Shown: piece by piece, positions 8,794 through 20,101 of the stretch
Layout of the letters: every line of letters begins with the position of its first letter
Position numbering within the stretch: the first letter of the stretch is position 1
Source of the DNA: Nymphaea colorata
Taxonomy: Eukaryota > Streptophyta > Magnoliopsida > Nymphaeales > Nymphaeaceae
Assembly: GCF_008831285.2 (NCBI RefSeq)
Contig: NC_045144.1
Span: 10,581,672-10,645,671 of the forward strand
Direction of reading: 5' to 3'
Length of the DNA stretch: 64,000 nt
The notes under the pieces: model-generated
Database searches by the model: none
What the model was told of the DNA's origin: nothing
The model's input: only the letters and a program-made list of their open reading frames with translations
Translations under genes and position numbers: made by a program

Positions 8794-11700
8794 ATGATGT
8801 GCTTTGGGTCGTGCTCCATTACTGACCACTGCAAATAGAATCTTTTAAAGTATATAATAGCTGTAGCCTGCAAATGTTCAGAAACTAATAATGAATGCTT
8901 AGCTATAGACAAACCAAGTACAACTTTTGGGAAAAGAAACAACAACCTGAATTTTGTGTGGGAATCCAAAAGCACCGCAAACTTCCTGAATTTTTTGCTC
9001 GTAAAATATACGTATAAGTTGTTCTTCTTCCACAGTGAGAGGATCAGGAAGATTATGCCCTGCACAAATGGAAATAAATCATGTCCACATGCAAATGAAA
9101 GGTCTAAGGAAACAAATTATAAAAAAAATATAACAATCATGGAAATAAATCATGTCCACATGCAAATGAAACGTCTAAGGAGACAAATTATAGAAAACAT
9201 TACAATCTAAATTCATTAGTAACACATTTTAGCAGTATCTACAGCTGAATAATCATTTAGACAGAGGATAGACCATAAGTGGAAGAAGAAAAAAGAATTT
9301 GATCAAATGAGACAAGAAAAAAAAACAGGGATTTTACCATTTTCCCTTGAATCAACTTGTTGTTCTGGATATGAAATAGACCCATCAATATCCACTTCCA
9401 ACCGAGTGGCTCCATACTTCACAAAAGCAAAAAAACAAACTTAAGACATATCAGCACCAAATATAAGTTGAAGCACGGAGGCAATGCAGCTAAATACTAT
9501 TTTGATGCATGAAAATCCAAGCTGTTAAGTTCAAACTTCAAAGTACAGCTTTTTCAAAAATAGTGGAAAGAAATCAGAAAATAACCAAAACAAAAAAAAA
9601 AGACAATTATTATGAAAAAAAACCAAAAAAATGTTGTGCTTTTCTGTTCTTTCAGGTAAAAATACTTATCAACATTCTCTGCAAGAAAATTAATAGAAAA
9701 CTTAAATTTCATAATTTCTTCTGTTGTGTTTTATCTTTTTGATTTTTTAATACCCAAGATTTTTCGTGAGGAATAAAAACTTGCTAATTAGTACCCAAGG
9801 AAGACCTCACCAACAAAAACACGAAAGTGATATTTGTAATAATGGTTCAAACGCACTTAATGGAGCTAAATACTCTTTTGATGCATGAAACTTCATGTAC
9901 ATGTCACTATTAAAGCAAACAAGCCACGTAGAAAAACATGCTTTCATATAGTTCTTCGTAACCATTTTCCATAGAGATCCCAAATATCAGGGTGAAAAAA
10001 CACAAAAAGGAATTAACAGCATGCATCATGCATATTTTGTTTGTATCGAAAATGAAGCAATATTAATGAGAAAAATAAAGAAAACGATAAAAACGGGAAA
10101 ATATTGTGATATATTGAAAAAAACCATTAAAAATGAATTTATCATGATTTTATCACGATTTTTTGTCCAATTTTCATTTATTTTTATTTCATTTTCTGTT
10201 TTAATTTTTTTCTAACCTTTGTTTCATTGTTTTTGTTAGAATATATTGTAATGGGGAACCGGGTCCATATCTGGACCCGGTCCTATGGGGCACGGATAAC
10301 GAGGTGGAACCGGGTCCACTCTTTCTCTCCCTCCTATATATTCTTCACTTACATGTAATTGTTGAGTTAAGTGAATATTATTTTCTCTCTCTTAGGGTTG
10401 CGGTTTGCCCCTAGGTCAGAGCTTTCCCGTGGTTTTTCACCTCTTTCTGAGGTTTTCCACGTATATTGTGTGTGCTTTCTCTGCTCTCTCCTTGTGGTTC
10501 GTGTTTCTACAGTTTTATTTCATCTTGTTTTAGGTATTTAACATAACCTCCTAACCCCAACCACGTGGTACGACGGGCACTCCAAATACAATGCCTATTA
10601 GTTTTTCATTTCTTGTATTTTTACCTAACGTTTTGATTTTTTATGTTTTTAAAAAAACTGAGATTTTCCCCAAAAAAACAACTTTGCTGATAAATACCCA
10701 AGAAAAACCTCGTTGATAAAAACCCGATAACAATATTTGTGGCTAAGATTTGTATATGTGGTAACATACTAACTAATGTAAAGTATGCATGTGATATTGT
10801 CCCTTGATAGCTGCATAATGAGTTAGAGGGAAAAACTAGACTAGACCAGACCTGAAGCAAAGGTAGCATGAGCTTGTGATCTACATCGGGGTTGTGATGA
10901 GATCCAACCCATCCCAAAGATTGGAACAGATCCATGGAATAGATAGGTGCAGGAAAACAACATGTTTGACATTCAGAACAAACAAACAAAAAAAGTAAAA
11001 ACCTATGTCAGTCCACACCCGTTGCCTAAGTCCATCACTTAGGTGATCTGTGTGGTGCTGGTGCCTAGGCGCACCTAGGCTGGACCAGGCGCCACTACGC
11101 CTAGTCCATAGGAAGGTATGTACCTGTGATTTTATTGAATATAGTATATCTTGTGTGTTATACTATATGTACAATCTTTTATACGGTATATTATATGTAC
11201 AATCTGAACTAATGTATATAAAGTATGGTAAATTAATGTGTTATATGTGTATTAATGTGTTATATGTGTATATTATATGTACAATCTGAAGCAATTTTTA
11301 AAATGGTTCCATCTGCAGATGAATCTGTTCTAATGTATATTATATGTACTGTTTTGTACAATCAACTATGTGTACAGTTTGTTATAATGTATATTATATT
11401 ATATGTTACATATACAATCTGTTGTAACATATATTTATATGTACTGATTTGATACGATTTTTGTTTGAAATGATTAAAATGAAATAGACTATAAGGTCCT
11501 ATATAAAATGGATTTCAAATCATAACAGGATATACAGTTATGTATACCAGAATTCATATTTAGATTTTCATTGCAGTACTTTATCTAGAGAACCTGTTGT
11601 TTTAGTCTCAGAATGGTTTAGATATGTGTCTGGAATTGGATTCTGACAGGATCTCATTCTAAGAAATGCAAGCACTGTGTCCAGCATGTAAACAAGAATG

Positions 11701-14130
11701 ACATGTCTTCTTTTGTGTATCAAACTAAGACATCGGCTAGAACAGAACAGTACAGTTTTTCAGTATGTAAACAAGCTGGAAATGTACTGTTAGTCTGTCA
11801 TGTAAATAAGAACAAAACAGTGTTTCAAGTTTTACCTTTTTGGCTTTACTTGCGAAGTGTAATCATTCAATTAGAACAGAACATAATAGTTTTTCGTGTT
11901 CCACTTTTTTGTACGATGCATGTTTGTGTTTGTGGTGATCGGCACACGTGGAATATAAGCTTACAGTTCAGACAGTAATTACATAATTTTATGATGTAAT
12001 AACTAACATAACTAAAAAAATCAATAAAAAAATTGGTCGTCTTTTTTTGCCTAAGCGATGCCTGGCTCCCAGGCAGCACCTTGGCTCCTTGACAACATAG
12101 GAAAAAACATAAATCCCAGCCCTAAAAATTATAACAGAAAGAGAACTCTAGAGAAGATAACAAAAAAGAGTAGAATTGATGGAATTTTATCTTGTAAGTA
12201 GAAAATTCATTTGAATAGAGAAAAGTCTGAATTGAAGTGATAAAGAAATATGTGGGAAAGAGAAAAATGATTTTTGAAAAAAAAAAAATGTGCATTTACC
12301 TCAGAGGATGGCCATGAATGACCACCAAAGCATTGCATCAGGCCAGCTTGAATATGGAAATAAGATAAAGAGGAAAACGTGGACCTCATGGCCCTAAAGA
12401 AGAGAAATGGTCTTTCTTTAAACAAAAAGAAAAAGCCAGCAGGTTGGCTGAGTCTGAGCCAGACAGAGTCTAAATCATACCAGGTACGTCTCTGGTACCC
12501 ATATCCACCCACTAAAGTATCAAGACATGTATGGGACCCAGATCCATATACCCATGTGTTAATCGAACCAAGTTCCCATATGTGAGCTAAAAATAACGTT
12601 TCTATGAAGTCTATGAGTAATTGCTAAGAATGAGGGGGCCACACCAAAAGAACCCAATAACATGTTTACAGATTTGCCCCTGAAAATAATTGAATGTGCT
12701 GCAACTTTCTTCTAGAATTCCAGGAATTCCTAGAGTTTAAATAGAAGGATTGCCAAACCAGTAACATGGTTCCCTAGGAACAACCATAAACATGCCTATA
12801 GCAAGTAGATTTTCTCTCGTAAACTTCAATTTTGACTCATGCCAAGAAATTGGCCGTGAAGATAAGAATGTCAAATACATTTCAGTGTTAGATTAATAAG
12901 AGTTGAAGATAGGGATGTCAACGAGTCAGACTGAGATCAAATCTGGGCTTCACCAGATCCGACTTAACTGGATGAGACATAGTTCACATCAAAATCTTCT
13001 GTTAAGGCGGATTTAAATGCCTGACACTTGTCAATCTTTCTAAAATGGAAAAGAAACACATAATGAACATCAATAACAAATTAATGCACAAACATCAGTA
13101 GAAAAAAGTTAAATGTCACAATAAACACTCCAAGTAAAGATATGTCAAGGCCATGGATTACATGACCATAAGTCTACTGGAGTGTCAAAAACTAAAGGGA
13201 AATCCCCAGTCAAAATGTGGTGCTTGTGACCAGGTGCAAATGCTGAAACAGGTGGCTTCAACAGTGGCTTTGTGACCAAGTCCCACTGCCAAAACAAAGT
13301 CTCATTGCTATGGTGTTGTTTCTCCGCACGAAATGGAGAAGAAAAGGTGAATACCTGTATTGTCACAGAACAGAACAATCAAAGGATGCTCTCTACAGGA
13401 TTTTGTATTTTTAATTGTGAAGGTTATCAAAGTCACCACAAAAATGTTTCACACCGAAAATTACAGACATGAACAGATTAGAACCTTACTTGTTCAAGGG
13501 TCCTCACAGCTCTTTGATTAGTTGCTTGGTGCTTCTCTGCCTACAGGAAATATTTTTTGGAAAATTAATAATTAGAGGGAGACAAAAGAGAAAATCTGAC
13601 CAATAATTTCATGAGAGCAACCAAACAGCACCTTCTGATCTATCATCCTCTGACAAACTAGACAGTGGCAAATTCACAAATTTAGGAAGATTTATAGCAA
13701 AAATGATGAATACAGGTGAAGCAGCATGTTTCTTGAATCTTCAGAAACCAGGGATGATCGTGAAGGTGTTTGTGTTTAATCTTCATAAAACTTTAACTGT
13801 TTCCCGATATTTCATCTCCATTGCACTCTTAACTGTTTAATGAGATTTCATCTCAATTGTACTTTTATAAGGCTTGAAAAGAAGAACCCTCAGGCTTGAA
13901 CTCGAAAAGAAGAAGGTGCTATACAATTAACTTGCAGCTTTAATCAGTGAACCTTGCAGGTAGCAAGCTTCCCCTTATATATATTGAATCAACGGTAGAA
14001 GATCCACATGTACAATATAACGAGGCTCCACGATAAATAAATAAATATATATATATATTTATTTATTTATTTATTTATTTATTTTCCTTTATATGTATAT
14101 CCACACACACACACACACAGAGACGGAGAC

Positions 14131-14161
<31 letters not shown>

Positions 14162-15012
14162 AGACACAAAGGCAATACTAGTGAAAGAGAAGATAAAATA
14201 AGACTCGGTATTACGATGATCGTGTATTGCTGCCCCTGAAGATAACTTAAACACGTATCTAACTGCAAGGAATCACGACGATAATTCAACTAACTACCAC
14301 GATCATTACGTGAATGGTGGTTGCTTACTAATCCAAAACGAGAATCACAAGCATTACATTTAAGGACAAGGGGAACTATCCGTCTCCAAAAAGGATCACA
14401 CAAGATAAAACCTGACCAGTATGATTAAAGGGTGACTAAATCCAGGGTTAGTATAAGGCTATACTGTTGCCTTGTATATGAGGTTAAACATTTATCCCTC
14501 TGCCCACCTATGAAATGCTGAATTAAATTAAAATACAGTTATAGTTCAGGCGTCTGAAATCAACCCGCCTACAGAAATGAAGAAGAGAAGGAAATCTGCA
14601 TTTTGGTCTAAGGACAATTCCCCATCTCATCCAAGTTTCCAGATAAGCTGGGGCATAAAGAAGGTGACATTATTCACCAGTTCATCTAGAGAAACGAGAT
14701 AACTAGGGCAACTGCACCATGATAACCCATTTATCAGACAATTGGACGCACCAAGAAGGGAAAAAAAAGCTTTCCACTGTCTAATGCAACTATTTTCTAG
14801 GCAATCACTGAAAATGAACACCCCAAAGTGACCAAATGCAGTGGAAAAAGAATATCCCTTCTTCTTCGATTGAAAGACTACTCGTAGCATTTGAAAGTTA
14901 AACATTAAAGAAAAAGGAGAAGCCAAAAACATTAAGAGAACCCAATACTAACCAGTTCATGATGTGTGAATATCCACTGAGCTTTGTGTGTAGAGGTCCG
15001 GAAATCCGCCAT
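8794..15012 (-). CDS. CYCH: Cyclin H, N-terminal exons 1-5 (3' part not in view)
   Basis: Five exons on the minus strand: 15012-14953, 13540-13490, 9416-9338, 9059-8947, 8867-8794. All introns are GT..AG and all phases join, giving about 126 residues. The protein starts [15 protein letters not shown] and contains [29 protein letters not shown] and [20 protein letters not shown], which match plant cyclin H at the start of the first cyclin fold. Cyclin H partners CDKD to form CDK-activating kinase, which phosphorylates cell-cycle CDKs and, within TFIIH, the RNA polymerase II tail. Exon 5 ends with codon phase 2 inside the Met that should precede the LTCVYAACK-type segment. No following exon was found down to position 1, where two copia elements occupy the space. 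About 60% of the usual ~330 residues are thus missing: either intron 5 exceeds 8.7 kb, or the gene is broken. Introns 1-4 are about 1412, 4073, 278 and 79 bp. Confidence 0.9.
9068..9190. repeat. Tandem duplication of about 70 bp in cyclin H intron 3
   Basis: Two near-identical copies starting GGAAATAAATCATGTCCACA, at about 9069 and 9139, differing by a few bases. It is intronic, and no function is suggested. Confidence 0.8.
10234..10511 (+). mobile_element. Copia solo LTR in cyclin H intron 2
   Basis: A 278-bp unit TGTTAGAATA...TTTCTACA flanked by GTTTT at 10229-10233 and 10512-10516. It has no internal region. It is related to the outer copia's LTR (7627-7909): shared CCGGGTCC inverted repeat, shared TTAGGGTTGCGGTT and CCACGTATATTGTGTGTG segments, same end. 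A solo LTR arises by recombination between the two LTRs of a full element. It lies in the opposite orientation to the host gene. Confidence 0.93.
11002..12101. mobile_element. Possible hAT-like non-autonomous element in cyclin H intron 2
   Basis: The left end reads CCTATGTCAGTCC and then a GCCTAGGCGCACCTAGGC-type segment. The right end, read in reverse complement, starts CCTATGTTGTCAAGG and then has GCCTGGGAGCCAGGC. The ends look like imperfect terminal inverted repeats of a common plant repeat type. No clear 8-bp target duplication could be made out (flanks are A-rich), so the call is tentative. Confidence 0.3.
11150..11445. repeat. Degenerate AT-rich tandem repeats (TATATTATATGTACAATCTG type)
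   Basis: Several imperfect copies of a 20-50 bp unit containing TATATGTACAATCTG and GTGTTATATGTGTA. The repeats open a short frame that is not a gene. Intron 2 of cyclin H. Confidence 0.7.
14049..14160. repeat. Compound microsatellite in cyclin H intron 1
   Basis: Successive (AT)n, (TTTA)n, (CA)n and (GA)n tracts with short spacers. Intron 1 is otherwise featureless. Confidence 0.95.
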
Positions 15013-15150
15013 CCTGACTCTTTCTTGTCTTTTCTTGGACGGTTCTGGCGAATTTGAACTCGTAATAAGAGGCCAACTTGTAGCAAGGCCCTAGGCAATT
15101 TAAAAGGAGAGGCGTCGTCACCGTCACGAACATAGAGTAGAATGTGCTTA
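15013..15150 (-). promoter_or_regulatory. Presumed 5' UTR/proximal promoter of cyclin H
   Basis: Directly upstream of the ATG at 15012. Locally less AT-rich than the surroundings, with GTGACGGTGACGACGCC on the minus strand. No unambiguous TATA box or initiator could be identified, so the assignment is positional. Confidence 0.35.
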
Positions 15151-16448
15151 TTCTTGCAACTGACATGTTTTTCGTCCAGTTCTTTTTTTCTTTTTTTTAT
15201 TTTAAGGATGAGTTGTTTTTATCCACCGCCTTTAGGCCACCATTTCCATGGTTTACAAGTTTCAAAAAATTACAGTCTAGAAGAGTTCATTGGAAAGTAA
15301 TAACAACGTTTGAATCCAAGTTCTTAAAGATGGTGGACTGCCTTGACACCCGGTGTGCAACTTGATGTCTAGTACGCTACAGCCTAGAGTCGATGTTTTA
15401 GTTAATTCCTTAACCCTAGGGTTCATAGCCTTCCGTTAATTCCTACAAATACTATTTCCTTACATTTTGTTACCCTAGGGTATGCAGTCTTCCGTTCATT
15501 TCTACAAATACCCTATAAATGATGGTCTCTCCTTGGCCAAAGGGCGCTTTAATCGAAAGCCCTTGGAAACTTTAGTTGGAATTAGTAGTGGAGGTACATA
15601 TGGCTCACACTAGCATCAAAGTTTGTCTTTATTTTTTATAGAGATGCCTAGCAATTATTTACAAATTTATATATATCGTTGCCCTTAAGAATGAAAATTT
15701 ATACAACAGTGCCCATAGCAAAAAAAATTTGTCAACACCACCTGTTGGAAAGGAAAAAAGATCCATTGCTTGTGTTTCTTCTTAAATATCCTGGTGGTGG
15801 ATAAAGATGCCTTGTATTCTCATCAATTCTCCAACAACATTGCATTGGAACATTTTTATGAAGTTTACTTAAGGTGGTGCAGAAGTCATTGGCTTTTTAT
15901 GAAAAGGCTTGAAGATAGACAAAATAGCAACGTTAAGGACTGGTACAGACATCAACATTTTGTTTTGCTTGTATAGACAGCGGACTCAGTTAACCATCAA
16001 AGATGAAGGTAAAGTGCACTTTGGTAGACAATCTTTGAAAGTGTCATAAATGCTCCTGGGAAACCATTTATAAGCATGGTTGGTGCCTATCAATTGGTGG
16101 GTTGCAAAATGGCTTGAACAGTTTTGTAATAGCCAACAAGCATGATCAAGACAAGTCACAGTTAATTGGCCATTAGACAAATGGTTTATCACAAGTTGCA
16201 GGTAACCAGCCATTGGCGACCTGCAAAAGGGGGACTAACCATTGGTGAAGATAAAATCAGTGTTTTTCGTTTTGATGGCTTTTTTCCTTATTTTTCAGCA
16301 TTTTATAGAGTATCTTGGCAGTACACACAAAAGCTTGTGGCTAATAAAAGGTAATAGGTGATTTGCACACACTCAATACATGACTCACAAACATGCATTT
16401 GTAGTAATACTCAATCTAAGTTCTCCCATTTGATTTTATCCATTGTAG
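15151..16448. other. Intergenic DNA, no supported gene
   Basis: A few short frames occur (one at 15770-15976) without recognisable domains. Poly-T runs near 15180. The end of this stretch (TTTTATCCATTGTAG) looks like a splice acceptor for the ORF that follows. Confidence 0.5.
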
Positions 16449-16688
16449 GTGAAGAAGTTGACAGGTAGAAAACGTCAAATATTTTCGTCAATGCCGCTCT
16501 TATCTGCATTGGATATTGAAACAAAAGACATGAAACAATTGGTTGAATGTGTTGGTCAACTGAAAATTATAAACAACTTTTATGGTGCACTAGCTAGTGG
16601 CCGAATAGATGGAATAGTTAGTTGTCCTATGGATGTACCCACAAATGAACAAATAATGAACCAAATTTATTCATATGGAGCAAACTAA
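16449..16688 (+). CDS. Unassigned short ORF, possibly one exon of a gene fragment
   Basis: A 79-residue frame with balanced, protein-like composition (SSMPLLSALDIETKDMKQL, GALASGRIDGIVSCPMDVP). The frame is open upstream to a pyrimidine-rich stretch ending TTGTAG at 16448, typical of a plant splice acceptor, so the true exon may begin with GTGAAG. It ends with a stop after YGAN. Downstream, 17027-17145 holds another protein-like frame (NYIDKLNDVHVNAILALRNQ) with no stop until the transposon end at 17146. I do not recognise the family. It could be a remnant of a host gene or of a transposon-borne gene piece. Confidence 0.3.
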   Translation: MKKLTGRKRQIFSSMPLLSALDIETKDMKQLVECVGQLKIINNFYGALASGRIDGIVSCPMDVPTNEQIMNQIYSYGAN

Positions 16689-17145
16689 AATGTTTGAACA
16701 AACGCATATATCCATGAATAAAGTATAGAGATTTCCTGGTTTGGAGGATCAATGTAAAGAATGAAGTTTAATATTCTTGAATACGTGTTCTACAGTCATT
16801 ATGTATGTCTGAAAAGGGGATTGCTGAAGGAGTACTGCAAGGCCAATAAAATTTTAGGGGAGACTCAAGATGGCGATGCAACACAAGGATGGTGATAAAG
16901 AGGCTTTCAAACAATAGCCTTTCTTAACAATAGTTTTTCTTAGGCCATTCATAAGCAAACACAACCACCCGATGGGCTTTCCTCTTATTACCCACTTCTT
17001 GAGGTTGCATTAGAAGTTAAGGCAATATCACGCTGCGGTTGGAGGATTAGTGTCTAATGTTGGTATCACTTCAAGTCAAATATATAACTACATTGACAAG
17101 TTGAATGATGTGCATGTGAATGCAATACTTGCACTACGTAACCAA

Positions 17146-19061
17146 GGGCCCGTTTGATGCACAGGAAGAATTTAACTCAGTAAATTTACCATAGTAAATT
17201 TTTCTGAAAAAATTTACAGGAAGAAATTTTTCCCTCTTCCAATCTGAGGTCATGTTTGATGCACAGGAAGAATTTAACGTGGTAAATTTAACTCTATTTA
17301 ATACACAGGAAGAATTTAACGTGGTAAATTTAACCCTGTTTGATGCACAGGGTAGAAAAATGGAGAGACTTTTTTCAGAACTGTTAGTAGTTGTTGTTGT
17401 TTTTTTCTTCTCCTCCCCAATTTTTGACGTGGGAAGAAATTGGACGATGATCTTCCAAAACAACAAAATGCTGATGTCTACACCTACGCATGAAGCATGC
17501 AGTACCAACAACAGTTTTATGTAAAAAAAAAAAAAACACAGTTAAAACCATGACATCCAACAGTGCAATATAGTTGACGAAATAAAAGTTATAACCATAA
17601 CAAAGTTAGCTAAATGGCAGGCTCAATGCATGAAAGTACTCCATACTTTGAGGCTGCATGACCAAAATGAGGTAAATATAAAACTCGTGTAAACATATTA
17701 GATTAATATGGTTGAGTGAGATTATCTAGAAACAAAAAGGGATGCAGGCAAATCATCTCATATGTAGAAGACCATAGTTCTTTGGGTTTTAAAAGAGGGA
17801 GACAAAAATCCCAGCAGATAGAATCCACAAAAACAGCACTATTCTAGTCTTTACAGCAAATATCACTATTTAACTGCAAACTAGAAACCAGGTCCATCAA
17901 GTTACCATGATACTAGGGAATAACATACACCAAAATTGCATTATACACAACACGCCTAAGAAAGCCCCTTAAGCTACACAAAATCCTCAACCATAACTGG
18001 AGCCTATCTACAAGAACTAGGAGTTTCCACACAGCTATCATCCCACCCAACTCCCCACATTCACCCAACTCCCCACTATCAACTGCATTCTCCTTCTTTT
18101 TTCCCCTACCCTTTCTCTCTCTCTCTCCTCCACACAATCACCCTCCTTCTCTCTCTCTTTGTCTCTCTCCTTTTAGCAGAACCACATCTGCTACCAGCAT
18201 TCTGACTTCCCAAAAGCAGCCGATCTTTCAAATCTAACACAGTAGAAGCAGACAACGTCTACCTCAAACAAACAACACATTTTGTGAAACGCCACTTCTT
18301 GAATCATGAGGAACAAAATATGAACAAGTAGAAGCAGAAACAGAGCACGAATAGAGAATTTGAACAGGGCACCGAAAACAGCAATACAACGGGCGGAATA
18401 ATAAACCAATTGCCGTAAAAATTGATCCTTGTACTGCCTTGTACTCCTTTCTACACATTCCTAACAGCAAAATGAAGTATGAACACACAGATTTTCCTCA
18501 TAACAGAAACAAGGAAAAGGCAAGTTATGCGGAAAGAGAAAGAGAGGCGGAAACAACCTGGTGAAGTCTTCTTCACTGCCGGTGAAAAGGGATGCTGCCG
18601 CCACTCTCCAGCCATCAGCAACAGCAGAAAGGGAGACAGCGAGAGCAAGAGAGAAAGACAGAAAAAAATTTTGGGCGTTTCTGAAAGGGACACAGCGAGA
18701 GCAAGAGAGTAACCCTTACCGGTGGAGGAGCGGCGACTGTGGAGATGGCGAACCGGCGGAGCGGCGACGGTGGGAGCTCCGGCCCGCACGAATACTGCGG
18801 CTTCCCTGCCGGTGAGAAGGGAGATATTGTCGAATGCGAGGGAACGAATACTGCGTATGGGAGGGAGGAGGAGTTCTCGACTGGGGAGGGAGGAGGAGAC
18901 GGGTGAAATGAGGAAAAATCGAGAGCCCTCACGGCTCTCCAATTTGTCTTGAAGTATTTCACCCGATCAAGTAACAGAAAACAAAACGGGTGAAATTTCA
19001 CGCCGGTGTGAGACGGCACCCGCCAGTACAGATTTCACCCACTCGTTCAAATTTAATCCGA
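17146..19061 (-). mobile_element. DNA transposon related to the one at 55934-58398 (borders partly inferred)
   Basis: The left end GGGCCCGTTTGATGCACAGG closely matches the right end of the 55934-58398 element in reverse complement. Next to it are two or three subterminal repeats of the GAATTTAACGTGGTAAATTTA type, also shared. In the minus direction, 18950-18490 resembles the pyrimidine-rich stretch at 56060-56400 (shared TTTCAGAAAC and CTCTCTTGCTC segments). The far end is diverged: around 19040-19061 the minus strand reads TTTGAACGAGTGGGTGAAAT, like TTTGATGGGTGGGTGAAAT of the other copy. CAA at 17143-17145 and 19062-19064 could be a 3-bp target duplication. No transposase is present. Confidence 0.55.
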
Positions 19062-19333
19062 CAATTAGAACCATATATTTTTTTTTACGCTGCTTTTATA
19101 ATTCTATACGAAACACAAAATGCAGTGGCAGAGCCACATGAAGTCTGGTTAAATTTTTTTATTTTTATATTTATAAATATTTATTTTGATATACATATAA
19201 GTGCCCCTTCATATATGGTACTTTTAAATGACTACCCCTGTAACCAATTTTTTTTATCTGGTCATTGACAAAATGTAATTTCCCAATTAGAATCAAACAC
19301 TCCTACATTGTCATCTATTTATTAAATAGTGAC

Positions 19334-20093
19334 TAGGGCTGCACACGAGCCGAGTCGAGCTCGAGCTCAGCCGGCTCGAGCTCGGCTCGACTCATATTTA
19401 GCCAGCTTGAGCTCGACTCGAACTCGTTACGAGTTTCAAAACTTCAGCTTGAGCTCGACTCGAGCGACTGCCGTCCAGCTCGAGCTCGACTTGAGCAGCT
19501 CGACTGTTCAGCTTTCCTTTTTCGCTGCATTCGAGGGCTGGCAGACGAAGCCGAGACGAGGAAAAGGGCAGACGAAGTGGGGGAAGAAATGGGAGTGTTG
19601 GGAAAAGAGAAGTGAGGAGGGGAAGAAATGGGCGTGTTGGGAAAAGAGAAGAAAAAGGCATGAGGAGGGGAAGAAATGGGCGTGTTGGGAAAAGAGAAGA
19701 AAAGGGCGTGAGGGGAAGAAAGGCGGCGTGTTGGGGAAAGAGAAAAAAAAAAAGAAAAATGAACGTGGTGAGGAGAGAGAAAAAGGAGAGGGAAAAAAGT
19801 CGTTGATTGAAAAGTAGAATATAATAATGGTTGAGGGAAACTTTTAAACTTAAAAGTAATTTAAAAGAAAAAAAAAGGAGGGAAGATTTTGAAAACGTGA
19901 AAGGAGATTAAAGTCGAGCCGAGTTGAGTTTAATCGAGCCGAGTTTGACTAACTCGAACTCGACTCATTAACATACTCGAGTTTAAGTTTAAGCTCGAAC
20001 TCGACTCGTTTATAAACGAGTCGAGCTCGAGCCGAGTTTTGTCGAGCGAGTTCGAGTCGAGCCCAAGTTGGCTCGACTCGTTGTGCAGCCCTA
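19334..20093. mobile_element. hAT-type non-autonomous element with long imperfect inverted ends
   Basis: Exact 8-bp target duplication ATAGTGAC at 19326-19333 and 20094-20101, the hallmark of hAT transposition. Terminal inverted repeats begin TAGGGCTGCACA and continue into long GAGCTCGAGC/GAGTCGAGCC-rich arms at 19345-19510 and 19910-20085. The interior (19570-19810) is purine-rich. There is no transposase frame, so it would need one in trans. ORFs crossing the arms are by-products of the repeat. Confidence 0.93.
19573..19745. repeat. Tandem repeat inside the hAT element
   Basis: Four or five copies of a GAAATGGGCGTGTTGGGAAA-centred unit of about 38-48 bp, varying in length by small insertions. 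Confidence 0.85.
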
Positions 20094-20101
20094 ATAGTGA
20101 C

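Noticed and set aside
18451-19019. Several overlapping frames (134-163 codons) on both strands
   Set aside because: GC-richer, low-complexity Ser/Leu/Arg composition with no domain; it lies in a transposon leader-like stretch shared with 56060-56400.
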